From Bog-756 sp963828385 (GTDB lineage: Bacteria; Actinomycetota; Acidimicrobiia; Acidimicrobiales; RAAP-2): a DNA stretch of 64,000 nucleotides. The translations under genes were made by a program, and so were the position numbers. Each line of letters begins with the position of its first letter. The stretch's first letter is position 1. Below the pieces are notes generated by a model that worked only from the letters and a program-made list of their open reading frames with translations, did no database searches and was not told the DNA's origin. Shown in pieces: positions 44,246 to 51,804 of this stretch. The DNA is taken from positions 1,054,001 through 1,118,000 of the forward strand of contig CAWHEF010000002.1 in assembly GCA_963828385.1 (NCBI GenBank), written 5' to 3'.

Positions 44246-44998
44246 TCAGCCGGTCTTCTCCAGGTCCTCCGACAGGGGTGAGGCCGCCGTCATCCCGCCG
44301 GCCGTGCTCATCCCGCCGGCCGCCGTCATCCCGCCGGCCGTGCTCATCCCGCCGGCTGTGCTCTTGGCGCCAGCGGCGGCCACCCCCCGGCGGGGCACGA
44401 TGATCTCGTCGATCATCCCGTAGGCCACCGCCTCCTCCGGGGTCAGGAAGTAGTCGCGGTCGATGTCGGCCTTGACCTGCTCGACCGGCTTCCCGCTGTG
44501 GAACGAGATGATCTCGGCCATCCTCTGGGTGAGCGCCAACACCTCCCGCAGCTGGATCTCCATGTCGCTCGGAGCGCCGCGGGTACCCGCACTTCCCTGG
44601 TGGATCATGACCTTGGACGACGGCAGCGCATAGCGTTTGCCCGGCGCTCCTCCGGCGAGGATCATCGCCGCCGCCGACATGGCCATGCCGACGCACGTGG
44701 TCGAGACGTCACAGTTGACGTGCTGCATGACGTCGTAGATGGCCATCCCCGCATAGGCCATTCCGCCGGGCGAGTTGATGTACAAGGTGATGTCCTTGTC
44801 GGGATCCTCGGCCTCGAGGTAGAGGATCTGGGCGATGATGACGTTCGCGACCTGGTCGTCGACCTCGGTCCCCAGGAACACGATGCGCTCTCGCAGGAGC
44901 AGCGAGTAGATGTCGAAGGCGCGCTCGCCGCGCGGAGACGACTCGATCACGGTGGGGATGACGGAACTGAAGGAGCGGAAGGAATTCTGGTGGGACAT
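44246..44998 (-). CDS. clpP: ATP-dependent Clp protease proteolytic subunit with repeat tail
   Basis: A 250-residue ClpP serine protease. The triad is complete: Ser in CVGMAMSAAAMILAGG, His in SSKVMIHQGSAG and Asp in DIDRDYFLTPEEAVAYGMID. It would form the chamber for ClpX/ClpC substrates. Residues ~215-245 are a Gly/Met-rich TAGGM repeat tail coded by the 18-bp array at 44292-44363, unusual for a ClpP. The first ~15 residues resemble a propeptide. The ATG at 44998 is taken; the frame runs upstream over the intergenic region. Divergent from an XRE regulator and a degenerate clpP. Confidence 0.93.
   Translation of the reverse strand: MSHQNSFRSFSSVIPTVIESSPRGERAFDIYSLLLRERIVFLGTEVDDQVANVIIAQILYLEAEDPDKDITLYINSPGGMAYAGMAIYDVMQHVNCDVSTTCVGMAMSAAAMILAGGAPGKRYALPSSKVMIHQGSAGTRGAPSDMEIQLREVLALTQRMAEIISFHSGKPVEQVKADIDRDYFLTPEEAVAYGMIDEIIVPRRGVAAAGAKSTAGGMSTAGGMTAAGGMSTAGGMTAASPLSEDLEKTG
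44292..44363. repeat. 18-bp tandem repeat, 4 copies, in the clpP tail
   Basis: Four 18-bp units of ATCCCGCCGGCCGTGCTC (44292, 44310, 44328, 44346), alternating between two sequence variants, in the 3' end of clpP. They code for the AGGMST/AGGMTA hexads. Unit length keeps frame. Confidence 0.93.
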
Positions 44999-45026
44999 GG
45001 CGGCCTCCGAGCTCGATGCGAGGGTG

Positions 45027-45056
45027 ATAGCAGCTATGATATCTCGAATATGAGAT
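45027..45056. promoter_or_regulatory. Two inverted repeats in the clpP / XRE intergenic region
   Basis: ATAGCAGCTAT (45027-45037; 5-bp arms around one base) is followed by ATCTC-GAATAT-GAGAT (45041-45056; 5-bp arms, 6-base spacer). They lie in the 117 bp between divergent clpP and the XRE-family gene, the place where an autoregulating XRE protein would bind. They do not resemble the ClgR site I know. Operator function is inferred. Confidence 0.45.
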
Positions 45057-45115
45057 GAGCAGGCGCTGCTCCCGGCTCTCGGCACGAGTGGGGACGAGGA
45101 GGTGAGCCCCCAGCG

Positions 45116-45388
45116 ATGACCGTTCGGCGATACGAGCCGACGCTCCCCGGCTTCAGGGAGATGGCCGAGCGACGTCACCAGTTGGCCGGCAAACTCGCCG
45201 GGCATCGGAGGTCGCTCGGGCTCTCGCAGACCGAGGTGGCCGCCCGGATGGGCACCTCGCAGTCGGCAGTGGCCCGTCTCGAGTCCGGCGAGCTCGATGT
45301 CCGCCTTTCGACGCTCGAGCGGTACGCGGCCGCCATCGGCCGGGACCTGACCGTTCTCCTCGCCGACCGGAAGGAAAACCGGGAATGA
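45116..45388 (+). CDS. XRE-family helix-turn-helix regulator
   Basis: A 90-residue protein with a Cro/CI-type HTH (about residues 30-82): RRSLGLSQTEVAARMG and TSQSAVARLESGELDVRLSTLE, ending in AIGRDLTVLLADRK. It overlaps the degenerate clpP by four bases and is divergent from the active clpP, so it probably controls both. XRE-type regulators (ClgR, PopR) govern clp genes in streptomycetes and mycobacteria, which supports this. Whether it is itself a Clp substrate is unknown; the last residues are RKENRE. Confidence 0.88.
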   Translation: MTVRRYEPTLPGFREMAERRHQLAGKLAGHRRSLGLSQTEVAARMGTSQSAVARLESGELDVRLSTLERYAAAIGRDLTVLLADRKENRE

Positions 45389-45990
45389 GCTTCGACGAGC
45401 TGCCGGACCGGGTGGGCGAGCGACTCTTCGACGAGCGGGTGGTCTCGCTCTTCGGACGCCTGGACGACCGCGCCGTCGCCGATCTGGCGGCCAAGCTGTG
45501 GGCGCTCGACGCCCTGGGCGACGAGCCCATCACGCTGCTCGTCTCGGTGAACGCCGGAACGATCGATGCCACTGCTGCTCTGATCGACGTCATCGATCTC
45601 GTGGGGGTGGAGGTGGAGGCGACGTGTGTAGGTGCCCTCTCGGGGCCGCCTGTCGCCGTCCTGGCCGCCGCCCACGCCCGCCGGGCGGCGCCCAATGCCC
45701 GCTTCTTCCTGAAGGATGAGGAGGTCACCTACGAAGGGACGTTCGCCGGCCTCGAGGCCCTGGTGGAGCGCCACCATGAGCAGCGGCGGAGCGTGCTCTC
45801 CCGGCTGGCGGAATCCACCAGGGGACGCCGGTCGGTCGGCGATGTCCTGGCCGACTTCGAGCGCGGGCTCATCCTCGGCGCGGCCGAGGCCGTGCGCTAC
45901 GGCCTGGTCGACGTCGTGGCACCGGCAAAGGACCGGGTGGTGAGCCTGGCCCGTATCTCATCGGGCTTCGGGTTCCGTCCGCCCGGTTGA
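45385..45990 (+). CDS. Degenerate ClpP-like protein without a visible catalytic triad
   Basis: A 201-residue protein with ClpP-like fold segments: VVSLFGRLDDRAVADLAAKL, IDVIDLVGVEVEATCVGAL and FERGLILGAAEAVRYGLVDV. The usual Ser position (CVGxAAS) reads CVGALSGPP, with Ser displaced by one; the His segment (MIHQP) reads FFLKDEE; the Asp segment (DxDRD) has Glu at the Asp. So it is probably an inactive ClpP-fold subunit or a structural partner. It follows the XRE gene by ATGA overlap and overlaps the convergent isochorismatase-like gene by 33 bp at its end. Confidence 0.8.
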   Translation: MSFDELPDRVGERLFDERVVSLFGRLDDRAVADLAAKLWALDALGDEPITLLVSVNAGTIDATAALIDVIDLVGVEVEATCVGALSGPPVAVLAAAHARRAAPNARFFLKDEEVTYEGTFAGLEALVERHHEQRRSVLSRLAESTRGRRSVGDVLADFERGLILGAAEAVRYGLVDVVAPAKDRVVSLARISSGFGFRPPG

Positions 45991-46617
45991 CCCCGCCTGT
46001 TGCCAGCTGCTCACGACCGCTGTCGCCGTGGTCAATGTGGCGATGAGGGGGAACGTGTTGTCGAGCACTGCCTCGGCGTACCCGTGGGGGATGCCGGTGA
46101 CGGTGTCGCGCGGGACCACGACCCGATAGCCGAGGTTGACCGCCTCGATGGCCAGCCCGAGCACACCCAGGTTGACCGAGACACCGGTGGCGATGACGGT
46201 GCGCACTCCGAGGTTACGCAGCCAGATGTCGAGTGAGGTGCCGGTGAACGGAGAGACCCCGTGGTACCTCGGGGAGATGAGGTCGGAGGGCTCTGGCCCG
46301 AGCTCGGGAACCAGCTCGACAGCCGCCGTCCCGGCCAGCAGGTGCTCCGGTCTGCGCAGGACCGCTCCGACGAGCTGGCAGTTGACCGTCGTGCCGGCCC
46401 GATCGTCCCGGAATTCGGCCGTGCAGTGGGCGACCCTGGCGCCGGCGTCCCGGGCGGCGATCAGGAGCCGCGCCGTGTTGGGGATGATCCTGTGTTTCAA
46501 GACGGCGTCGGCGAGCTCCGGGAACGAGCTCAGGTCCCCGACCACCCCTCGCTGGATCTCCATGGTGAGCACGGCGCATTGGCGGGGCGCGACGAGCTCG
46601 GTCAGGTCGACGGGCAC
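45958..46617 (-). CDS. Isochorismatase-like cysteine-hydrolase family protein, Cys replaced
   Basis: A 219-residue protein with the isochorismatase-like fold. VLTMEIQRGVVGD carries the first catalytic Asp-equivalent region (Glu in place of Asp), and VIATGVSVNLGVLGLAIEAV is the nucleophile elbow, where the usual Cys is Ser. YRVVVPRDTVTG fits the family strand after it. The substituted residues suggest an altered or lost hydrolase activity, so calling it a pure isochorismatase would be wrong. It precedes the FadD19-like ligase end by 16 bp on the same strand and may be in its operon. Confidence 0.75.
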   Translation of the reverse strand: MPVDLTELVAPRQCAVLTMEIQRGVVGDLSSFPELADAVLKHRIIPNTARLLIAARDAGARVAHCTAEFRDDRAGTTVNCQLVGAVLRRPEHLLAGTAAVELVPELGPEPSDLISPRYHGVSPFTGTSLDIWLRNLGVRTVIATGVSVNLGVLGLAIEAVNLGYRVVVPRDTVTGIPHGYAEAVLDNTFPLIATLTTATAVVSSWQQAGSTGRTEPEAR

Positions 46618-46632
46618 CAGCGCAGCCCCGGG

Positions 46633-48276
46633 TCAGTGGCCCACGGCGGTGCGGTCGCCTCCGCGGTCGGTCTCGACCGGAGTTCCGGCGACGACCTCGG
46701 CCGCCCATCGGTAGTCGGGCTTTCCGCTCGGCGACCGGACGATGGTGTCAACGACGTGAAGTTGGCGCGGGACCTTGTAGCCGGCGATGCTTTCCCGGCA
46801 GTGGGCCTGGATGCTCGACAGGTCCGGATGCGGCTCCGCCCGGGGCTGGATGATGGCGGCCACCCGCTGGCCCCAACGATCGTCGGGCGCTCCCACCACG
46901 ATCGCATCGAACACCTGGGAGTGTGATCGTACGGCGGACTCGACCTCTTCGGGGAAGATCTTCTCGCCACCGGAGTTGATCGAGACCGACCCCCGGCCGA
47001 GGAGGGTGATGGAGCCGTCCTCCTCCACGGTGGCGAAGTCTCCCGGCATGACGTAGCGGGTCCCCTCGACGGTGACGAAGACCTGGGCAGTCTTGCCCGG
47101 GTCGTTGTAGTACCCGATCGGGATGTCACCGCACCTGGCGATCTTGCCGATCACACCCGAGCCGGGCTGGACCGGCGCTAAGTGCTCGTCGAACACGACC
47201 GTGTTGCCGAGCACCGAGACGGTGGGACCGCTCTTCATCGCCGTGTTGCCCTTGCCCATCGTGACCATGCCGTTGTTGCCCGACTCCGACGAGCCGACGG
47301 CGTCCACGATCACGATGTCCGGGAGGTGCCTGAAGAACTCGTCCTTCACCGGGGCGGAGAAAAGGGCGGCGGAGGAGGTCACGGCGAGGAGCGACGAGAG
47401 GTCGTAGTCGAACCCGGGGTCGTCGAGCGCCTCGATCAGGGGTTTTCCCATGGCATCGCCGGTGATCATGATCGAGTTCACCCGTTCTCGCTCGACCAGG
47501 TGCCACACCTCGTGGGGGTCGAACCTGGGGACGAGGATCGTGCGGTTGCCGACGAAGCTCTGCCCCATGACCGACCACTGGGTGGCACCGTGCATGAGCG
47601 GAGCGATCGGAAGCAGCGTGACCTGACCGCCCTGTCCCTTCTCGATGAGCTCGGCCGGCTCCCGGACCCGGGTGTTGGTGTGGGGGTCGACCCCGCCGCC
47701 CAGGGCGTAGAAGACGTCTTCGTGCCGCCAGACCACCCCTTTGGGCATGCCCGTCGTGCCGCCGGTATAGAGGATGTAGTGGTCGTCGCCCGAGCGGGGG
47801 CCGAAGTCGCGCTCGGGACGTCCCGAGCCCATGGCGTCCTCGTAGGCGACGGTCCCGTCGGACAGCGGGGTACCGGATCCGTCTTCGATGCCGATTCGGA
47901 GCTTCAGGTCAGGGAGATGGGGGAGGACCTCCGCCACTTGTGGTCCGAACTGGGCCTGGTGGACCAGGGCCACGAGGTCGGCGTTCGTGAAGAGGTACTT
48001 GAGCTCGTCCTTCACGTACCGGTAGTTGATGTTGATCCAGACCGCCCGGAGCTTGAAGACGGCCCACGCTGTCTCAACCCACTCGACGTTGTTGAGGGAG
48101 TAGATGCCGACGTGGTCCCCGGGGCCCACCCCGCGGTCGGCGAGGAAGTGGGCGAGGCGGTTGGCCCGGGCATCCATCTCGGCGAAGGTGCGGCGTTGGC
48201 CGGATGCGAGCAGGTACTCGCGTTGGCCGAATGCGTCGACGGCCGCCTCGAAGAGATCCGCGAGGTTGAACGTCAT
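46633..48276 (-). CDS. fadD19: Acyl-CoA synthetase, FadD19-like (steroid side-chain)
   Basis: A 547-residue ANL-family ligase. ILYTGGTTGMPKGVVWRHED is the P-loop; SSESGNN the A5 motif; PGDFATVEEDGSITLLGRGS, INSGGEKIFPEEVE and SPSGKPDYRWA the C-terminal hinge and Lys region. WRHEDVFYALGGGVDPHTN, PLMHGATQWSVMGQSFVG and RGSVSINSGGEKIFPEEVES closely resemble mycobacterial FadD19, the steroid-24-oyl-CoA synthetase. The ATG at 48276 matches the family start (MTFNLADLFEAAVD). A KstR-like site sits ten bases before it. Another medium/long-chain ligase role cannot be excluded. Confidence 0.87.
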   Translation of the reverse strand: MTFNLADLFEAAVDAFGQREYLLASGQRRTFAEMDARANRLAHFLADRGVGPGDHVGIYSLNNVEWVETAWAVFKLRAVWININYRYVKDELKYLFTNADLVALVHQAQFGPQVAEVLPHLPDLKLRIGIEDGSGTPLSDGTVAYEDAMGSGRPERDFGPRSGDDHYILYTGGTTGMPKGVVWRHEDVFYALGGGVDPHTNTRVREPAELIEKGQGGQVTLLPIAPLMHGATQWSVMGQSFVGNRTILVPRFDPHEVWHLVERERVNSIMITGDAMGKPLIEALDDPGFDYDLSSLLAVTSSAALFSAPVKDEFFRHLPDIVIVDAVGSSESGNNGMVTMGKGNTAMKSGPTVSVLGNTVVFDEHLAPVQPGSGVIGKIARCGDIPIGYYNDPGKTAQVFVTVEGTRYVMPGDFATVEEDGSITLLGRGSVSINSGGEKIFPEEVESAVRSHSQVFDAIVVGAPDDRWGQRVAAIIQPRAEPHPDLSSIQAHCRESIAGYKVPRQLHVVDTIVRSPSGKPDYRWAAEVVAGTPVETDRGGDRTAVGH

Positions 48277-48285
48277 CGCCGTCAG

Positions 48286-48299
48286 TAGAACACGTTTCG
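48286..48299. promoter_or_regulatory. KstR-like operator just upstream of the fadD19-like gene
   Basis: TAGAACACGTTTCG carries AACnnGTT and the leading T of TnnAACnnGTTnnA; only the last base differs (G for A). It ends ten bases before the ligase ATG, where a bound repressor would block transcription or a leaderless start. No ribosome site is visible there. Confidence 0.55.
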
Positions 48300-48350
48300 A
48301 TTCTGGCGGCAAACAATCGAGACGCCGCGACGAGGAGCCGCCGCCGCCAT

Positions 48351-48870
48351 TCAGAGGACGCGAAGTGTCTCGGCGTCGCCCCGTTCCCGGCGGGCGAAGG
48401 CCCTGAGGACGGCTACGTCCCCGAAGCGGGAGCGCGCCAGCTCTATGAACACGAGAAACGCAGCCGTAGCCGCATCTCTGGGTGGAACAGCCCGGACGTC
48501 CACGCTCGTCGCCAGGTCATCGGTGTGCACGAGCAACTCGACGATGCGGGTATGGAGGTAGTCCGCAAGGTGGGTCGACCCGTTCTCGATTCGCCAAACG
48601 GGCACGAGTCGGGTCATTGGCTGGGAAGGAAGCGTGGGTCGCGAGTCGCCCGGCCATGTCACGGAATTGCTGCGTCAATACCGTCGGGCCCAGGGCTGCC
48701 CGATCGGCGGCGTCAGCACGAATGGCAACCTGAAAGGCGTCGTCGAGGTCCTTGCGGTCCTCGATGCGGTTGAGGTTGTAGAACTCTGCCAACCCGCCCA
48801 CCCAGCCACCGGTCGGCTCCGGCCGGGCAAGAGCCGATCCGATCGGGGTCCACGAGAAGGATGGGTACCT
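48351..48870 (-). pseudogene. Remnant of a mycothiol-dependent maleylpyruvate-isomerase-like gene
   Basis: Two minus-strand frames together give a partial protein. The upstream frame has FYNLNRIEDRKDLDDAFQV and LTQQFRDMAGRLATHASF; the downstream has VWRIENGSTHLADYLHTR and IVELLVHTDDLATSVDV, like the end of DinB-fold mycothiol isomerase family proteins (ELLVHxxDLA). They join only with one base changed near 48605-48625. No start codon or N-terminal metal-site half is found before dxs. It looks like a truncated, frameshifted remnant, though a sequence error is possible for the frameshift. Confidence 0.5.
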
Positions 48871-48930
48871 TCCGCGGGACGAGGCTCCGGCCGCCCGGGG
48901 ACGGCGACGTCGATGGAATGCGGCCCCCGG

Positions 48931-51219
48931 CTAGTCCACCGGGCTCTCGCCTGGCACGAAGACCGGGTGAGACGCGCCCTGCCCGGTCGCCGACGACGGC
49001 CCGGTCTGGGTCGCGGCCCTTGCGCCCACCGACTCGCGTGCACTGTCCGGCGCCGGCTCTCCCGGATCCGGCCGCCTTCGTGCGGCATGGCTCGTGGGCC
49101 CGACACCCGGCCTGACACTGGGTTCGCTCGCCGCCGGTTGGTTCACCGCCGTCTTGCCCACCTCCGTCTTGCCCACCTCCGCCTCGCTCTCCGCTGCCTC
49201 GCCCGCACCCGGTTCACCCGGCCTCTCACCCATCCCCATGGAGGAACCCGTGGCCCGCCGGATGGTTGCGGCCATCCCCGGCCCGTCGAGGCCGTGATCG
49301 GTGAGGATACGGTCCGGCTTCCCCTGGGCAAGGTACTGGCGCGGCAGGCCCAGCCGGATGATGGAGGGTGCCATCGCCGGCTCGCAGGAGGACCGCAGCG
49401 CGTCGGCGACGAACGCTCCGGCGCCCCCGTGGCGCACGCCGTCCTCCGCTGTCACCGCGAGCTGGTGCCCGGCGGCGTCGGCGAGCATGGCCGGGTCCGG
49501 AGCCGACACCACGCGGACGTCCCAGATCGTCGCCGCGATCCCGTCCCCCTCGAGAATCTCCGCCGCCTCCTCGGCGGCCCCGAGCATCTTTCCGACGGCG
49601 AGGATGCAGACCGACCCATCTCCGCTGCGTGCTCGGCGGGCTTCGAGGCCCCGACCCACCGGAGTCCCCGGGGCCTGACGAGGCGCCGGAGTGGAGGGGA
49701 ACCGGATCATCGAGGGCCCGTCCAGCTCCACTGCCTGAGCCAGCATGGCCTCGACCTCGGAGGCGGAGGACGGCGCGAACACGGTCAAACCGGGGATAGA
49801 CAGCCCGAGGGCGAGATCGAGCACTCCGTGGTGACTCGGCCCGTTCTCGCCGGTGATGCCTGCTCGATCCAGGACGAGTACCACCGGCAGCCCGTGGAGG
49901 CCGATGTCGAGATTGGCCTGGTCGAAGGCCCGGCTGAAGAACGTGGAGTAGACGGCGACCACGGGTCGCAGGCCGCCCATGGCCATGCCCGCTGCCGCCG
50001 TGAGCGCGTGCTGCTCGGCGATGCCGACATCGACGAACCGGTCCGGAAAGCGGGCCTCGAACGGGAGCAGCCCAGTCGGACCCGGCATGGCGGCGGTGAT
50101 GCCCACGATGCGGGGATCGAGCTCAGCCTGCCGGATGAGCGATCGGGTGAATGCGTCGGTGAACGTCGTGACCGGGATGTCCGACCCCGGCGCACCGTCC
50201 GACCCCGGCGCGATGTCCGACCCCGGCGCGATGTCCGACCCCGCCGCGATGTCCGACCCCGGCGGCTCCTCGGCCGGGGACGGGGCGGCGGTCGAGATGG
50301 GCACCGCACTCGGCGCAGCCTTCTTCACGTCGTGGAGGCGCTGGACCTCGTCCTCCTCGGCCGGCGCATAGCCGCGGCCCTTCTGCGTGAGGACGTGGAC
50401 GACGATCGGACCGGGCCACTCGGTGGCGTGGGCCAGGGCTTGCTCGACTCCGGCGATGTCGTGCCCGTCGATGGGACCGGCATAGCGGATCCCGAGCGCC
50501 TCGAAGAACGTGTGGGGCGTCACCACTTCGCGGAGGGCGCTGGCCAGACCGTGGACTCCCTGTGCGGCCATGCCCCCAACTCCGGGAACCTCCCGCAGGA
50601 GGTTGCGGACGCGCTGACGGACCTGGACGTAGGACGGGTTGAGGCGCAGATGGGTGAGGCTCACGGAGAGCCGGGATACGGTCGGCGCGTACGAGCGGCC
50701 GTTGTCGTTCAGGACGATGAGGACGCGTCGTCCCGAATGTCCGAGATTGTTCAGAGCCTCGTATGCCATCCCGCCGGTGAGGGCGCCGTCGCCGACCACC
50801 GCCACCACACGGCGGTCGCTCCGTTGGAGCTCGAACGCGCTGGCCAGACCGTGCGCATAGCTGAGCGCCGTCGACGCGTGGCTGTTCTCGATCCAGTCGT
50901 GCTCGGACTCGCTCCGGTTGGGATAACCGGAGAGGCCCCCGGCCTGGCGAAGCTGGGGGAACTCCTGTCTGCGGCCGGTGAGCACCTTGTGGATGTAGGC
51001 CTGGTGGCCGGTGTCCCACAGGAGCACGTCGCGGGGGGAGTCGAAGGTGCGGTGGAGGGCGAGCGTGAGCTCGACGACGCCGAGGTTGGAGCCGAGGTGG
51101 CCGCCGGTCGCCGTCACCGACGTGACGATGAACTCGCGGATCTCCGCAGCCAGGGCGTCCAGCTCCGGAAGCGTGAGGTCCTGAAGGTCAGCGGGGTTTT
51201 CGATGCGTTCGAGGATCAT
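48931..51219 (-). CDS. dxs: 1-deoxy-D-xylulose-5-phosphate synthase with long tail
   Basis: A 762-residue DXS, the first step of the MEP isoprenoid pathway. The thiamine-diphosphate site GDGALTGGMAYEALNNLG and VLNDNGRSYAP, GGHLGSNLGVVELTLAL, and LVLDRAGITGENGPSHHGVL are intact. The usual length is ~630. The extra residues are a GSDIAP repeat linker (~335-365, from the 18-bp array at 50180-50266) and a ~100-residue Pro/Glu/Ala-rich C-terminal tail after ATIRRATGSSMG. The tail looks disordered. The ATG at 51219 gives the family N-terminus; the frame runs further upstream. Confidence 0.95.
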   Translation of the reverse strand: MILERIENPADLQDLTLPELDALAAEIREFIVTSVTATGGHLGSNLGVVELTLALHRTFDSPRDVLLWDTGHQAYIHKVLTGRRQEFPQLRQAGGLSGYPNRSESEHDWIENSHASTALSYAHGLASAFELQRSDRRVVAVVGDGALTGGMAYEALNNLGHSGRRVLIVLNDNGRSYAPTVSRLSVSLTHLRLNPSYVQVRQRVRNLLREVPGVGGMAAQGVHGLASALREVVTPHTFFEALGIRYAGPIDGHDIAGVEQALAHATEWPGPIVVHVLTQKGRGYAPAEEDEVQRLHDVKKAAPSAVPISTAAPSPAEEPPGSDIAAGSDIAPGSDIAPGSDGAPGSDIPVTTFTDAFTRSLIRQAELDPRIVGITAAMPGPTGLLPFEARFPDRFVDVGIAEQHALTAAAGMAMGGLRPVVAVYSTFFSRAFDQANLDIGLHGLPVVLVLDRAGITGENGPSHHGVLDLALGLSIPGLTVFAPSSASEVEAMLAQAVELDGPSMIRFPSTPAPRQAPGTPVGRGLEARRARSGDGSVCILAVGKMLGAAEEAAEILEGDGIAATIWDVRVVSAPDPAMLADAAGHQLAVTAEDGVRHGGAGAFVADALRSSCEPAMAPSIIRLGLPRQYLAQGKPDRILTDHGLDGPGMAATIRRATGSSMGMGERPGEPGAGEAAESEAEVGKTEVGKTAVNQPAASEPSVRPGVGPTSHAARRRPDPGEPAPDSARESVGARAATQTGPSSATGQGASHPVFVPGESPVD
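50180..50266. repeat. 18-bp tandem repeat in the dxs linker, ~4.8 copies
   Basis: Units of TCCGACCCCGGCGCGATG at 50180, 50198, 50216, 50234 and a partial one from 50252. They code (minus strand) for the APGSDI-type hexads in the linker between the two DXS halves. In-frame unit length. Confidence 0.92.
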
Positions 51220-51324
51220 GGATGATGTGGAGACGCTCGACCCGGAGTGGGACGTTCTGCCCAGGGTACCAGCGGGTCGCCGACGTGGCCGGTGCGGCAC
51301 GGGCCCGGCGAGAGGACGTACCGA

Positions 51325-51732
51325 TCAACGGACGTTGGAGAGGAACACCTCCCGGTCGACGATGACCCGGATCAGCTTGCCCGCCGCCACCAGCCCCGCG
51401 CTCTCCGAGACGGACAGCGTGAACACCAGGCGCCGCCCTTCGATCCGGTCCAGGGTCGCCTCGGCCCAGATCTCGCTGCCGACCGCCACCGGCACCAGAT
51501 GGTCGAACTGGACCCGCTTGCCCACCGACGTGGTCCCTTCGGGCAGGGATCCGTCGACGGCCTTGCAGCTCGCCTCCTCGCAGAGGGCGATCAGCCTGGG
51601 GGTGGCGAGGACAGGGACGGTCCCGGACCGGAAAGCCTCGGCCGTGTCGGCTTCGGTCACTCGCAGACCGATGCGTGCGGACAGACCCTTGTGCGGAGCC
51701 ACGCCGGTACGATACGTGACACGACCGCGCAT
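51325..51732 (-). CDS. Thioesterase-family hotdog protein (FlK-like)
   Basis: A ~135-residue hotdog-fold protein resembling fluoroacetyl-CoA thioesterase-type and other small acyl-CoA thioesterases. GLSARIGLRVTEADTAEAFR, VLATPRLIALCEEAS (the central helix with its catalytic Thr/Glu neighbourhood), TTSVGKRVQFDHLVPVAVGS and LVFTLSVSESAGLVAAG are typical of the family. The ATG at 51732 is one choice; a GTG ten codons later would give the usual N-terminus (APHKGLSARIG). It is divergent from tldD, 72 bp away. Substrate unknown. Confidence 0.78.
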   Translation of the reverse strand: MRGRVTYRTGVAPHKGLSARIGLRVTEADTAEAFRSGTVPVLATPRLIALCEEASCKAVDGSLPEGTTSVGKRVQFDHLVPVAVGSEIWAEATLDRIEGRRLVFTLSVSESAGLVAAGKLIRVIVDREVFLSNVR

Positions 51733-51804
51733 CGGCCACCAACGCTGATGCGCGGACATCCCACGACAGAGCCGGCTCGCCGCCGCTCGGGCAAGGAGGC
51801 TCAG

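Noticed and set aside
46052..46059. AACGTGTT core in the isochorismatase-like gene
   Set aside because: Well inside the coding sequence and far from its start.
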